A stretch of DNA of 64,000 bases from Gammaproteobacteria bacterium (GTDB lineage: Bacteria > Pseudomonadota > Gammaproteobacteria > Nevskiales > Nevskiaceae): NCBI GenBank assembly GCA_022599775.1, contig JAHZLQ010000068.1, positions 186,001-250,000 of the forward strand. Direction: 5' to 3'. The translations under genes and the position numbers were made by a program. Under the pieces are notes generated by a model. The model worked only from the letters and a program-made list of their open reading frames with translations, did no database searches and was not told the origin of the DNA. This document shows, piece after piece, positions 10,129 to 18,592 of the stretch (within the stretch, counting starts at the first letter, position 1; every line of letters starts with the position of its first letter).

Positions 10129-11373
10129 ATGGTCACGTCTTTGCGCCTTCTCCACTTGTCGATCGTGGGCGTCCTCGGCATCGCGCTCACAGCCTGCGAG
10201 CAGGCGACGCCACAGCAGGGGCCACCACCGGCACGCGTCAGCGTAATCACCGTCGAACCCAGCGCGATTCCTATCATCAACGAGCTGCCTGGCCGCCTCT
10301 CGGCAACGCGCGTAGCCGAGGTTCGCGCCCGCATCTCCGGCATCGTCCTTGAACGCAAGTTCGAGGAAGGCAGCGAGGTCGAAGCCGGCCAGATTCTGTT
10401 TCAGATCGACCCGGCGCCGCTGCGCGCCGCCTACAACAGCAGCCGCGCGGCACTGGCGCAGGCCCAGGCTGACGCGTTCCAGGCGGAGGCACTGGCCAAA
10501 CGCTACGAATCCCTGATTGGCGCCAATGCAGTCAGCCAGCAGGAATACGACAACGCCGTCGCCTCGCAGAAGCAGACGCAAGCCCAGGTCGAGGCCGCAC
10601 GCGCCAACCTGGATACGGCTCGGATCAACCTCGACTATGCCTCGGTCAAGGCGCCGATCTCCGGCCGCATCGGCCGGGCACAGATCACCGAAGGCGCTCT
10701 GGTCGGCCAAGGCGAGCCTACCTTGCTGGCCACGATCCGCCAGATTGATCCGATCTACGCGGACTTCTCACAATCGGCAGCGGATCTCAACGAACTGCGG
10801 CGCGACTTCGAGGCAGGCCGGATCAAGCAGGTCGGCCGCGAGGCCGCGCAGGTGCGGCTGCTGACGGACCACGGTCAGGCGTATCCGCACACAGGCAAGT
10901 TGCTGTTTTCGGATATCAGCGTGGACCCGGATACCGGGCAGGTCGCCTTACGCGGCCTGTTTCCGAATCCGGACGGCATGCTGTTGCCCGGCAGCTACGT
11001 GCGCGTGCGCCTCGAACAGGCGGTCTCGGAGCAGGCGATCACCGTTCCGCAGCAGGCGATCCAGCGCAACAGCGGCGGGCAGACCCTGGTCAGTCTCGCA
11101 GTCCCGGCGCCAGCCGGTGACGGCAAGGGTGAGGCGGCGATGCAGGTCAAGCAGGTGGTCGTTGAAGTCGGCAACACGGTCGGCGACCGCTGGACCGTGC
11201 GCGCCGGTCTCAAGGCCGGTGACAAGGTGATCGTCGAGGGGCTGCAACGCGCCCAAGCCGGCTCCAAGGTCATTGCCGAAGCGTGGCAGCCAAACGATGA
11301 CACGGTGGCTCCGGGACACAGCCCGAATGACGGGCAGAAGGACCAGGACGGCCCATCCGCATCGGCGCAATGA
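10129..11373 (+). CDS. RND efflux pump periplasmic adaptor (MexA/AcrA-like)
   Basis: 414-residue membrane fusion protein. A lipoprotein signal peptide ends at LTAC (Cys 23). Then come a lipoyl/barrel-sandwich half (LSATRVAEVRARISGIV), a long alpha-hairpin (about residues 100-170, rich in Ala/Gln), the second lipoyl half (ASVKAPISGRIGRAQITEG), a beta-barrel domain (LLFSDISVDPDTGQVALRG) and the membrane-proximal domain. It bridges the inner-membrane transporter and outer-membrane channel. First gene of a three-gene operon; 63 bases separate it from the transporter gene. Probably controlled by the divergent TetR protein. Confidence 0.95.
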   Translation: MVTSLRLLHLSIVGVLGIALTACEQATPQQGPPPARVSVITVEPSAIPIINELPGRLSATRVAEVRARISGIVLERKFEEGSEVEAGQILFQIDPAPLRAAYNSSRAALAQAQADAFQAEALAKRYESLIGANAVSQQEYDNAVASQKQTQAQVEAARANLDTARINLDYASVKAPISGRIGRAQITEGALVGQGEPTLLATIRQIDPIYADFSQSAADLNELRRDFEAGRIKQVGREAAQVRLLTDHGQAYPHTGKLLFSDISVDPDTGQVALRGLFPNPDGMLLPGSYVRVRLEQAVSEQAITVPQQAIQRNSGGQTLVSLAVPAPAGDGKGEAAMQVKQVVVEVGNTVGDRWTVRAGLKAGDKVIVEGLQRAQAGSKVIAEAWQPNDDTVAPGHSPNDGQKDQDGPSASAQ

Positions 11374-11436
11374 GCCGCCGCCCCGTCCCCGCCCCGCACT
11401 GCGCAGACGCGCGCGTCTGAAGCCGAGAGCCGACCC

Positions 11437-14400
11437 ATGTCCAATTTCTTCATCGACCGCCCGATCTTCGCCTGGGTGGTCGCGCTGTTTATCATCCTGT
11501 TTGGCGTGCTCACGCTGCCGAACCTGCCGGTCGCGCAATATCCGGAAGTCGCGCCGCCGAGCATCGAAATCACCGCGCTGTATCCGGGTGCCTCGGCTGA
11601 ACAGCTCGACGAGAGCGTGACCAGTCTCGTCGAGCAGGAACTCAATGGCGCGGTGGGCATGATCTACTACTCGTCCACGAGTTCGTCCTCGGGCCGCGCA
11701 ACCATTACGGCGACCTTTGAGGCCGGCACCGACCCGGATCTGGCCCAGGTCGAGGTTCAGAACCGTATTCGGCGCGTCGAATCGCGCCTGCCGCAGCAGG
11801 TATTGCAGCAGGGCCTGCAGGTCGAGAAGGCCAATGCCGGATTCCTGATGGTGGGCGCCGTGCTCTCCGACAATGGGGAATACGATCACGTCGGGCTCGG
11901 TGACTACGTCACGCGCAATGTCATCAACGAGGTCCGCCGGGTTTCCGGTGTCGGACAGGCGCAGCTGTTCGCACCGGAACGGGCGATGCGAATCTGGATC
12001 GATCCGGCCAAACTGACCGGGCTTGGCTTGGCGCCGAGCGACATCTATAACGCCGTCAGCGCGCAGAACGCGCAGGTGTCGGCCGGCACGCTCGGCGACA
12101 AGCCGTCCACGCCCAGCCAACAGATCACGGCCACGGTCATGGTCAAGGGCCAGCTGTCGACGCCCGAGGCCTTCGGAGCCATCATCCTGCGCGCCAACAC
12201 CGACGGCTCCACGGTACGGCTCCGCGATGTCGCCCGAGTGGAGGTCGGCGCACAGACCTACCAGTTCAACTCCTGGGTCAACGGCAAGGAAGCGGCCGCC
12301 TTCGGCGTGCAGCTGGCCCCGGGAGCCAACGCCCTGGCCACCTCGGAAGCGGTGCGCGCCAAACTCGAGGAATTGTCGCAGTACTTCCCGCCGGGCGTGC
12401 ATTACGAAGTCCCTTACGACACCGCACCGTTCGTCCGCATTTCGATCGAAAAGGTGATTCACACTCTGGTCGAGGCGATGATCCTGGTGTTCCTGGTGAT
12501 GTTCCTGTTTCTGCAGAACGTCCGCTACACCGTGATCCCGACGATCGTGGTACCGATCGCGCTGCTCGGCATGATCAGTGTGCTGGGCATACTCGGGCTT
12601 TCGATCAACGTGCTGACGATGTTCGGTATGGTGCTGGCGATCGGCATTCTCGTGGACGACGCCATCATCGTCGTCGAAAACACCGAACGCATCATGGTCG
12701 AAGGGGGCGAACCGCCGCGCGTGGCGGTGCGCAAAGCCATGCGCCAGATCAGCGGCGCCATCGTCGGCATCACTCTGGTGCTCACAGCGGTATTTCTGCC
12801 GCTGGCCTTCATGTCCGGCTCGGTCGGCGTGATCTACCAGCAATTTTCGGTGTCGATGGCCGTATCGATTTTGTTCTCCGGCTTCCTGGCACTGTCGCTG
12901 ACGCCGGCGCTGTGCGCCACGCTGCTCAAGCAGGTGACCCACAGTAGCGAACACCGGCGCGAAGTGCGGCGCGGTCTCCTTGGTGTGTCCGATCGCTTCT
13001 TCAATTGGTTCAATCACAGCTTCGATCGCACCACTGTTCGCTACGAGAACGGCATCAGGCGCGTGATCTCCGCGCCGATGCGCTACATGGCCGTATTCGT
13101 CGCGATCGTCGTGGTTTTGGTCTTCCTGTTCCTGCGCCTGCCGACATCGTTCCTTCCGGTCGAGGATCAGGGCTCCTTGCTGGTCGATATCCAGTTGCCG
13201 GCCAACGCCAGTGCCAACCGCACCGCCGCGGTGTCGCGCCAGATCGAGAACTACTACCTGGGACCACCCGAGGTTCGGGAGAAGATCGAGCAGGCCGAAG
13301 CAGCCGGAGATCAGGAACGTGCCGAGCAGCTGCGCAGCCAGCTCTCGATCACGCAGCAGGCCACGACCAAGGAGGTCGTGATCAACGGCTTCAGCTTCTC
13401 AGGAACCGGCCCCAACGCCGGCATCTCGTTCGTGATCCTGCGTGACTGGGAAGAACGCAACGAACAGCAGTCCGCGCAGGCGATCGCGGACCGAGGCATT
13501 GCCCAACTACTCGCCAATTCCGGAATCAAGGACGGCACGGTGCTGTCGATCGTCCCTCCCGCGATTCAGGGCCTGGGCACCAGCAACGGATTCGAATTCC
13601 GTCTGCAGGACCGCTCCGGCCAGGGCTATTCCGCGCTCAAGCGAGCCAGTGACGAGCTCATGGCCAAGGCGCGCGCCAGCGGCAAGATCAATCCTCAGTC
13701 GCTGCGCGTCACCGCCTTGCCGGATGCCGCGCAACTCGAAGTCGTGGTCGACCGCGAGGCCGCCAGCGCGCTCGGCGTGTCGTTCGCCGACATCAACCAG
13801 ACGCTCTCCTACGCACTCGGCTCGGCGATCATCAACGATTTCCCCAATGAAGGCCGCATGCAGCGCGTGATCGTCCAGGCCGAGACCGATTGGCGCATGT
13901 CACCGGAGGATATCCTCAAGCTCAACGTCGCCAACGGCGCGGGCGACATGGTGCCGATGTCGTCGTTCGCCACCACGGACTGGACCTTCGGTCCGGTCAT
14001 CGTCAATCGCTACAACGGCTATCCGGCGGTGTTCATTTCCGGTGAAGGCCTGCCCGGCGTCAGCAGTGGCGAGGCGATGGCGACCATGGCCGAGCTCGCC
14101 AGCGAGATCGGCAGCGGCTACGGCTACGAGTGGACCGGACAATCGCTGCAGGAGCAGGAGTCTGGTGCGCAGGCGCCGATGCTGCTGGGTCTGTCGGTCC
14201 TGGTCGTATTCCTGGTGTTGGCAGCACTCTACGAAAGCTGGGCGATTCCGCTGTCCGTGATCCTGGTCGTGCCGCTGGGTGTGCTCGGCTCGGTCATCGC
14301 CGTCACCCTGACCGGCATGCCCAACGATGTGTTCTTCAAGGTCGGACTGATCACCATCATCGGCCTGTCGGCCAAGAACGCGATCCTGATCGTCGAGTTC

Positions 14401-14715
14401 GCCAAGGACCAACACGCCGAGGGGCGGACCGTGTTCGACGCCACGCTCGAGGCAGCCCGCCTGCGCTTTCGTCCGATCCTGATGACCTCCCTGGCCTTCG
14501 GCTTCGGGGTCCTGCCGCTGGCCATCGCCAGTGGCGCGAGCTCCGCCAGCCAGCGCGCCGTCGGCGTCGGCGTGCTCGGCGGCATCGTCGCGGCCACCGT
14601 CCTTGCAATCTTCCTGGTGCCGGTGTTCTTCGTCGTCGTCAACAAGATCTTCAAGCCCAAGCCGAATGATCCGGATGCACACCCGCCGCTGGCGGCACAG
14701 GAGCCCCGTTCATGA
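11437..14715 (+). CDS. RND multidrug transporter (MexB/AcrB-like, HAE1 type)
   Basis: 1092-residue proton-driven inner-membrane exporter. The N-terminus MSNFFIDRPIFAWVVALFI is typical. TM4 carries the proton-relay Asp pair in AIGILVDDAIIVVENTER; the GLSAKNAILIVEFAKD motif of TM10 and RFRPILMTSLAFGFGVLPLA are present. It is longer than AcrB (1049) chiefly because of a charged insertion of about 27 residues, encoded near 13265-13370, between YYLG and the NGFSFSGTG motif of the porter domain. Second gene of the operon; its stop overlaps the OMF start (ATGA). Substrates are probably hydrophobic or amphiphilic compounds. Confidence 0.97.
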   Translation: MSNFFIDRPIFAWVVALFIILFGVLTLPNLPVAQYPEVAPPSIEITALYPGASAEQLDESVTSLVEQELNGAVGMIYYSSTSSSSGRATITATFEAGTDPDLAQVEVQNRIRRVESRLPQQVLQQGLQVEKANAGFLMVGAVLSDNGEYDHVGLGDYVTRNVINEVRRVSGVGQAQLFAPERAMRIWIDPAKLTGLGLAPSDIYNAVSAQNAQVSAGTLGDKPSTPSQQITATVMVKGQLSTPEAFGAIILRANTDGSTVRLRDVARVEVGAQTYQFNSWVNGKEAAAFGVQLAPGANALATSEAVRAKLEELSQYFPPGVHYEVPYDTAPFVRISIEKVIHTLVEAMILVFLVMFLFLQNVRYTVIPTIVVPIALLGMISVLGILGLSINVLTMFGMVLAIGILVDDAIIVVENTERIMVEGGEPPRVAVRKAMRQISGAIVGITLVLTAVFLPLAFMSGSVGVIYQQFSVSMAVSILFSGFLALSLTPALCATLLKQVTHSSEHRREVRRGLLGVSDRFFNWFNHSFDRTTVRYENGIRRVISAPMRYMAVFVAIVVVLVFLFLRLPTSFLPVEDQGSLLVDIQLPANASANRTAAVSRQIENYYLGPPEVREKIEQAEAAGDQERAEQLRSQLSITQQATTKEVVINGFSFSGTGPNAGISFVILRDWEERNEQQSAQAIADRGIAQLLANSGIKDGTVLSIVPPAIQGLGTSNGFEFRLQDRSGQGYSALKRASDELMAKARASGKINPQSLRVTALPDAAQLEVVVDREAASALGVSFADINQTLSYALGSAIINDFPNEGRMQRVIVQAETDWRMSPEDILKLNVANGAGDMVPMSSFATTDWTFGPVIVNRYNGYPAVFISGEGLPGVSSGEAMATMAELASEIGSGYGYEWTGQSLQEQESGAQAPMLLGLSVLVVFLVLAALYESWAIPLSVILVVPLGVLGSVIAVTLTGMPNDVFFKVGLITIIGLSAKNAILIVEFAKDQHAEGRTVFDATLEAARLRFRPILMTSLAFGFGVLPLAIASGASSASQRAVGVGVLGGIVAATVLAIFLVPVFFVVVNKIFKPKPNDPDAHPPLAAQEPRS

Positions 14716-16217
14716 GACCCAACGCACCCACAGTGTCGCTGCGCCTCGGCCTCACCGCGTCCGCCATCGCCCTGCTCGCGGGCTGTTCCATGGCACCGAA
14801 ATACGAACGCCCGCAGGCGCCGATTGCGGGCAGCTATATCGAAGCGGAGACCGCGGAATCCGGCGATGGCGCCGTCGCCGCTGCCGGCGACCGTCGTGCC
14901 TCCGAGATTCCATGGCAGCAATTCTTCGGCGACGCGCGCCTGCGTGGCCTGATCGACATCGCACTGGACAACAATCGCGATCTGCGTCAGGCGATTCTGA
15001 ATGTGGAGGCGGCGCGCGCGCAGTTTCGTATTCAGCGTGCCGATCGCCTGCCCACGGTTGATGCCAATGCCCAGGGCACGCGCCAGCGCATTCCGGACGG
15101 CACCGCGTCCAGCACCGGCGCGACGACCGGTGGCGGTGGGATCTACGAACAGTACTCGGTCGGGCTGGGCGTCTCCGCCTACGAACTCGACCTGTTCGGC
15201 CGCGTGCGCAGCCTGCGCGATGCCGCGCTGGCCGAATACCTGGCAACCGAGCAGGCCCGGCGCGGCGCGCAGATTTCGCTGATCGCCGCCGTCGCCACGG
15301 CCTACCTCAACGAACGCGCGGCGGCCGAGCGTATGGACATCGTCCTCGGCACGCTGGACACGCGCGCCGAAAGCCTGCACCTGGCGCAGCTGCGCTTCGA
15401 CGCCGGCGTTGGCTCCGAACTGGAACTGCGGGAGGCCCAGACGCTGCAGGCCACGGCGCGCGCGCAACTCGCCGCGGCGAAACGCGAGCAAGCACAGGCT
15501 CGCAATTCACTGACGCTGCTGATCGGCCAGCCGATCCCCGAGGACCGTCTGCCACCGCCGTTGCCTTTGGGGCAGCAGGCGCTGATCGCGGATGTCCCCG
15601 CCGGGCTGCCGTCCGAGCTGATCGAGCGACGTCCCGACATCCTCGCCGCCGAGCAATCCCTGCGTGCGGCCAATGCCAGCATCGGTGCGGCGCGTGCCGC
15701 GTTCTTCCCGCGCATCAGCCTGACCGGCAGCTACGGCACAAGCAGCAGCGAATTCGATGGACTGTTCGACTCGGGCACCGAGTCATGGTCGTTCATGCCG
15801 CAGATCACACTGCCGATCTTCGATGCCGGCCGCAATCGCGCCAATCTCGACCTTGCGCGGCTACGCGAAAACATCGCCGTGGCGGAATACGAAAAGGCCA
15901 TCCAGACGGCCTTCCGCGAGGTTGCGGACGGTCTGGCCGCACGATCCACGCTGGACGAGGAGCTGGCCGCCCAGACCGACTTGCTCGAAGCCACGCAGCG
16001 ACGCATGGAACTCAGCGAACTTCGCTACCGCAGCGGCGTCGACAGCAGCCTGCAACGCCTCGATGCGCAACGCGCATTGTTCGAGGCTCAACAGTCCATG
16101 CTGCAAACGCGACTGCTGCGACTGAGCAGTCTGGTCGACCTGTATCGGGCGCTCGGCGGCGGCTGGCGCGCCGACGAGCACACCGAGGAAGCAGGCGAAG
16201 CCGCCGATCCGTCCTAG
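14712..16217 (+). CDS. Outer-membrane efflux channel (OprM/NodT family)
   Basis: 501-residue TolC-like outer-membrane factor and lipoprotein: signal peptide ending LLAGC (lipid-modified Cys 25), then SMAPKYERPQAPIAGSY, typical of the NodT/OprM family. Two homologous OEP repeats are visible, with LRGLIDIALDNNRDLRQAILNVEAARAQ starting the first and PSELIERRPDILAAEQSLRAANASIGAARAAFFPRISLTG in the middle. It completes a tripartite pump with the two genes before it and is translationally coupled through a 4-base overlap. Its last four bases overlap the convergent small gene. Confidence 0.96.
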   Translation: MRPNAPTVSLRLGLTASAIALLAGCSMAPKYERPQAPIAGSYIEAETAESGDGAVAAAGDRRASEIPWQQFFGDARLRGLIDIALDNNRDLRQAILNVEAARAQFRIQRADRLPTVDANAQGTRQRIPDGTASSTGATTGGGGIYEQYSVGLGVSAYELDLFGRVRSLRDAALAEYLATEQARRGAQISLIAAVATAYLNERAAAERMDIVLGTLDTRAESLHLAQLRFDAGVGSELELREAQTLQATARAQLAAAKREQAQARNSLTLLIGQPIPEDRLPPPLPLGQQALIADVPAGLPSELIERRPDILAAEQSLRAANASIGAARAAFFPRISLTGSYGTSSSEFDGLFDSGTESWSFMPQITLPIFDAGRNRANLDLARLRENIAVAEYEKAIQTAFREVADGLAARSTLDEELAAQTDLLEATQRRMELSELRYRSGVDSSLQRLDAQRALFEAQQSMLQTRLLRLSSLVDLYRALGGGWRADEHTEEAGEAADPS

Positions 16218-16420
16218 CTGCGAAGCCAGTAAAGCGCACCGAGCAGCGCGAGGCTGACACCGCACAACCAGACCGTTCCCGGCAGGAAGTAGGGCGCCAG
16301 CATCAAGGCCGCGCCGATCACCAGCGGCGGCGCCAGCGCCTGCTTCTTGCCGTACAGAAACGCGGCCAGGCCGATCGTGCTGAAGACGATCGACGCGAAC
16401 AGGTAGGCGGGGCTGGGCAT
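16214..16420 (-). CDS. Small membrane protein, function unknown
   Basis: 68 residues starting MPSPAYLFASIVFSTIG from the ATG at 16420, which has GGAG 10 bases upstream. Three short hydrophobic segments (about residues 5-20, 27-45 and 47-65) with a GKKQALAPP loop. This resembles small three-helix inner-membrane proteins found in many gammaproteobacteria, sometimes annotated amino acid transport-like, but no function can be given. Convergent with the RND operon, overlapping it by four bases. Confidence 0.7.
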   Translation of the reverse strand: MPSPAYLFASIVFSTIGLAAFLYGKKQALAPPLVIGAALMLAPYFLPGTVWLCGVSLALLGALYWLRS

Positions 16421-16521
16421 GCGCGAGAACTCCGTGGAAGCCACCGTTCGGGTCAGCATGCAAGGTGGACGCTTGTGCCCCGGCTGACTATCGTGGCGTC
16501 CCCATTCTGGAGAGCCCCACG

Positions 16522-17409
16522 ATGCGCTACAACACCCTGTCCGTAGACGTCGACGACACCGGCATCGCCACACTGCGACTGAACCGGCCCGAGCAACTCA
16601 ACGCCTTCACGGTGGAGATGGCCAACGAGCTCGTCGACTTCTTCACTGGCGTCAACGCGCGCGACGATATTCGCGCCATCGTGGTCACCGGCAGCGGCCG
16701 GGCGTTTTGCGCCGGAATGGATCTGTCGGTCGAAGGCAATGTCTTCGGCCTCGATGAAACGCTGCAGCCCACGCTCGCCGACATGCACGAGCGCCTCGAC
16801 GACCCCGCCATCTTCAAGGGCGTGCGCGACACCGGCGGCCGCGTCACGCTCTCGATCTTCGATTGCAACAAGCCGGTGATCGCCGCGATCAACGGCGCGG
16901 CGGTCGGCATCGGCGCCACCATGACGCTGGCGATGGACTTCCGGCTGGCCTCCGACAAGGCCCGCATCGGTTTCGTGTTCGGCCGGCTCGGCATCGTGCC
17001 GGAAGCCTGTTCGAGCTGGTTTCTGCCGCGCATCGTCGGCCTCAGCCAGGCCCTGGAATGGACCTACAGCGCGGACATTCTCGACGCTCAGGCGGCACTC
17101 GATGGCGGCCTGCTCAAGGCCGTGCTGCCGCCCGAACAACTGCTCGACGAGGCCTATGCGCTGGCGCGCCGCATCACCCAGAACCGTTCTCCGGTCGCGG
17201 TCGCGCTGACGCGTCAGATGATGATGCGCAACTCGGCGCAGCCACATCCGCTGGAAGCGCATCGCGTGGACTCCCTGGCGGTGTTCTACACCAGCATCCG
17301 TGACGGCAAGGAAGGCGTGCAGGCGTTTCGCGAGAAGCGGGCGCCGCAATTCAGCCCGAGCACCGAGCTGCCGCCGTTCTGCGAGGAGTGGCTGGGTCGT
17401 CCGGATTGA
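16522..17409 (+). CDS. Enoyl-CoA hydratase/isomerase (crotonase family)
   Basis: 295-residue crotonase-fold enzyme acting on acyl-CoA thioesters. Family segments: IATLRLNRPEQLNAFTVEM, AIVVTGSGRAFCAGMDLSVEG (oxyanion-hole AGxDL), KPVIAAINGAAVGIGATMTLAMDFRLASDKARIGF (second oxyanion Gly) and RLGIVPEACSSWFLPRIVGL. The Glu of GIVPEA occupies the position of a catalytic acid in hydratases. Start at ATG 16522 after CTGGAGAG. Likely in fatty-acid or other acyl-CoA degradation; the exact reaction (hydratase, isomerase, dehalogenase-like) cannot be told from sequence alone. Confidence 0.92.
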   Translation: MRYNTLSVDVDDTGIATLRLNRPEQLNAFTVEMANELVDFFTGVNARDDIRAIVVTGSGRAFCAGMDLSVEGNVFGLDETLQPTLADMHERLDDPAIFKGVRDTGGRVTLSIFDCNKPVIAAINGAAVGIGATMTLAMDFRLASDKARIGFVFGRLGIVPEACSSWFLPRIVGLSQALEWTYSADILDAQAALDGGLLKAVLPPEQLLDEAYALARRITQNRSPVAVALTRQMMMRNSAQPHPLEAHRVDSLAVFYTSIRDGKEGVQAFREKRAPQFSPSTELPPFCEEWLGRPD

Positions 17410-17506
17410 CCTGCGGGCAGACGCGCCGCGTTTGACGCGGCGGCGATGCCTGCGCGATAAGTGAATCCCCTCCAACAATAATGCCAACCGGCAAGGGAGT
17501 CTGAAC

Positions 17507-18025
17507 ATGGCAAGCTTCACTCAACGCATGCTTGGCGCGGCCAAGCTCGATGTACCCACGTTCGAAGAGGTGGAAGCCGATACCGGAGCAACCGCCCAGG
17601 CGCTGGGTGTGGTCGTGATCGTGGCCATCGCCTCCGGGATCGGCGCGCTCGCGGTCGGCGGTGTCAGCCTGCTGATCATGACGGTGCTGATCTCCATCCT
17701 CGGCTGGGCGGTCTGGGCCGGCCTGGTGTGGCTGATCGGCACCAAACTCCTGCCGGAAGCACAGACCCGTTCGGACTGGAGCGAAATCGCGCGCACCACC
17801 GGCTTCGCGCAGAGTCCGGGCGTGTTGCTGGTCCTGACCGCGATTCCATTCCTGGGCGGCCTGATCGGGCTGGTGGTGAGCATCTGGATGCTGGTGGCAA
17901 TGATCATCGGCGTGCGCCAGGCGCTGGACTACACGCAAACCTGGCGCGCGGTGGTCGTGGTGCTGATCGGCTTTGTCGTCAACATCGTGCTGCACGCCCT
18001 GCTCGGTCTCGGCATGGCGTCCTGA
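17507..18025 (+). CDS. Yip1-family integral membrane protein
   Basis: 172 residues with four or five hydrophobic segments (from about residue 32: ALGVVVIVAIASGIGALAVG, LLIMTVLISILGWAVWAGLV, SPGVLLVLTAIPFLGGLIGL, WMLVAMIIGV, VVVVLIGFVVNIVLHAL). The N-terminal FTQRMLGAAKLDVPTFEEVEAD and the GFAQSPGVLL motif match bacterial Yip1-domain proteins. AAGGGAG precedes the ATG. Monocistronic by appearance, between crotonase and arfB. Role unknown. Confidence 0.85.
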   Translation: MASFTQRMLGAAKLDVPTFEEVEADTGATAQALGVVVIVAIASGIGALAVGGVSLLIMTVLISILGWAVWAGLVWLIGTKLLPEAQTRSDWSEIARTTGFAQSPGVLLVLTAIPFLGGLIGLVVSIWMLVAMIIGVRQALDYTQTWRAVVVVLIGFVVNIVLHALLGLGMAS

Positions 18026-18106
18026 CCCACCAATCCGGACCTCGCGCGACCGCCGTTCGCAGTGCTGCTGCGGTCGCGCGATTCTTTCCGACTCGTTCGC
18101 CCTCCC

Positions 18107-18532
18107 GTGTCCGACGCCACGCTCGTCATCACCCGTTCGGTCTCGGTCCCGCTGAGCGAGATCGAATGGACCGCGATCCGCGCCCAGGGCGCGGGCGGTC
18201 AGCACGTCAACACCACGTCCAGCGCGGTACAGCTGCGTTTCGACATCCCGGCCTCCAGCCTGCCGGATGCGGTCAAGCAACGGCTGCTGGACCGTCCCGA
18301 CCGGCGCCTGTCGCAGGACGGCGTGCTGATCATCAAGGCACAGACCCAGCGCAGCCAGGAACGCAATCGCCAGGATGCCCTGGAACGGCTGCGCCTGATC
18401 CTCGAAGCGGCCACGCGCGTGCCGCGCGTGCGCAAGGCGACGCGGCCCAGCGCCAATGCCAGGCGCAAGCGCGTGGACGAAAAAACCCGACGCGGTCGGA
18501 CCAAGCGGCTGCGCAGCAGCACGGACGATTAA
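18107..18532 (+). CDS. arfB: Alternative ribosome-rescue factor ArfB (YaeJ)
   Basis: Peptidyl-tRNA hydrolase that rescues stalled ribosomes. The catalytic GGQ lies in RAQGAGGQHVNTTSSAVQLRF. VLIIKAQTQRSQERNRQDAL continues the RF-like domain, and the very basic tail (KATRPSANARRKRVDEKTRR) is the part known to enter the empty mRNA channel. No ATG is available: the GTG at 18107 gives VSDATLVITRSV, close to the E. coli N-terminus, and a GTG at 18062 would add 15 residues. About 141 residues. Stand-alone gene. Confidence 0.93.
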   Translation: MSDATLVITRSVSVPLSEIEWTAIRAQGAGGQHVNTTSSAVQLRFDIPASSLPDAVKQRLLDRPDRRLSQDGVLIIKAQTQRSQERNRQDALERLRLILEAATRVPRVRKATRPSANARRKRVDEKTRRGRTKRLRSSTDD

Positions 18533-18592
18533 AGCGAGCAGCACATCCACAGCGCCGGAAGCGAATCCGCGTTTGCGTATGATTCGCGCAAC

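Noticed and set aside
10948..13017. Open frame of about 690 codons on the minus strand
   Set aside because: Antisense to the RND adaptor and transporter genes, which carry full family motifs; the antisense translation is His/Asp/Arg-biased.
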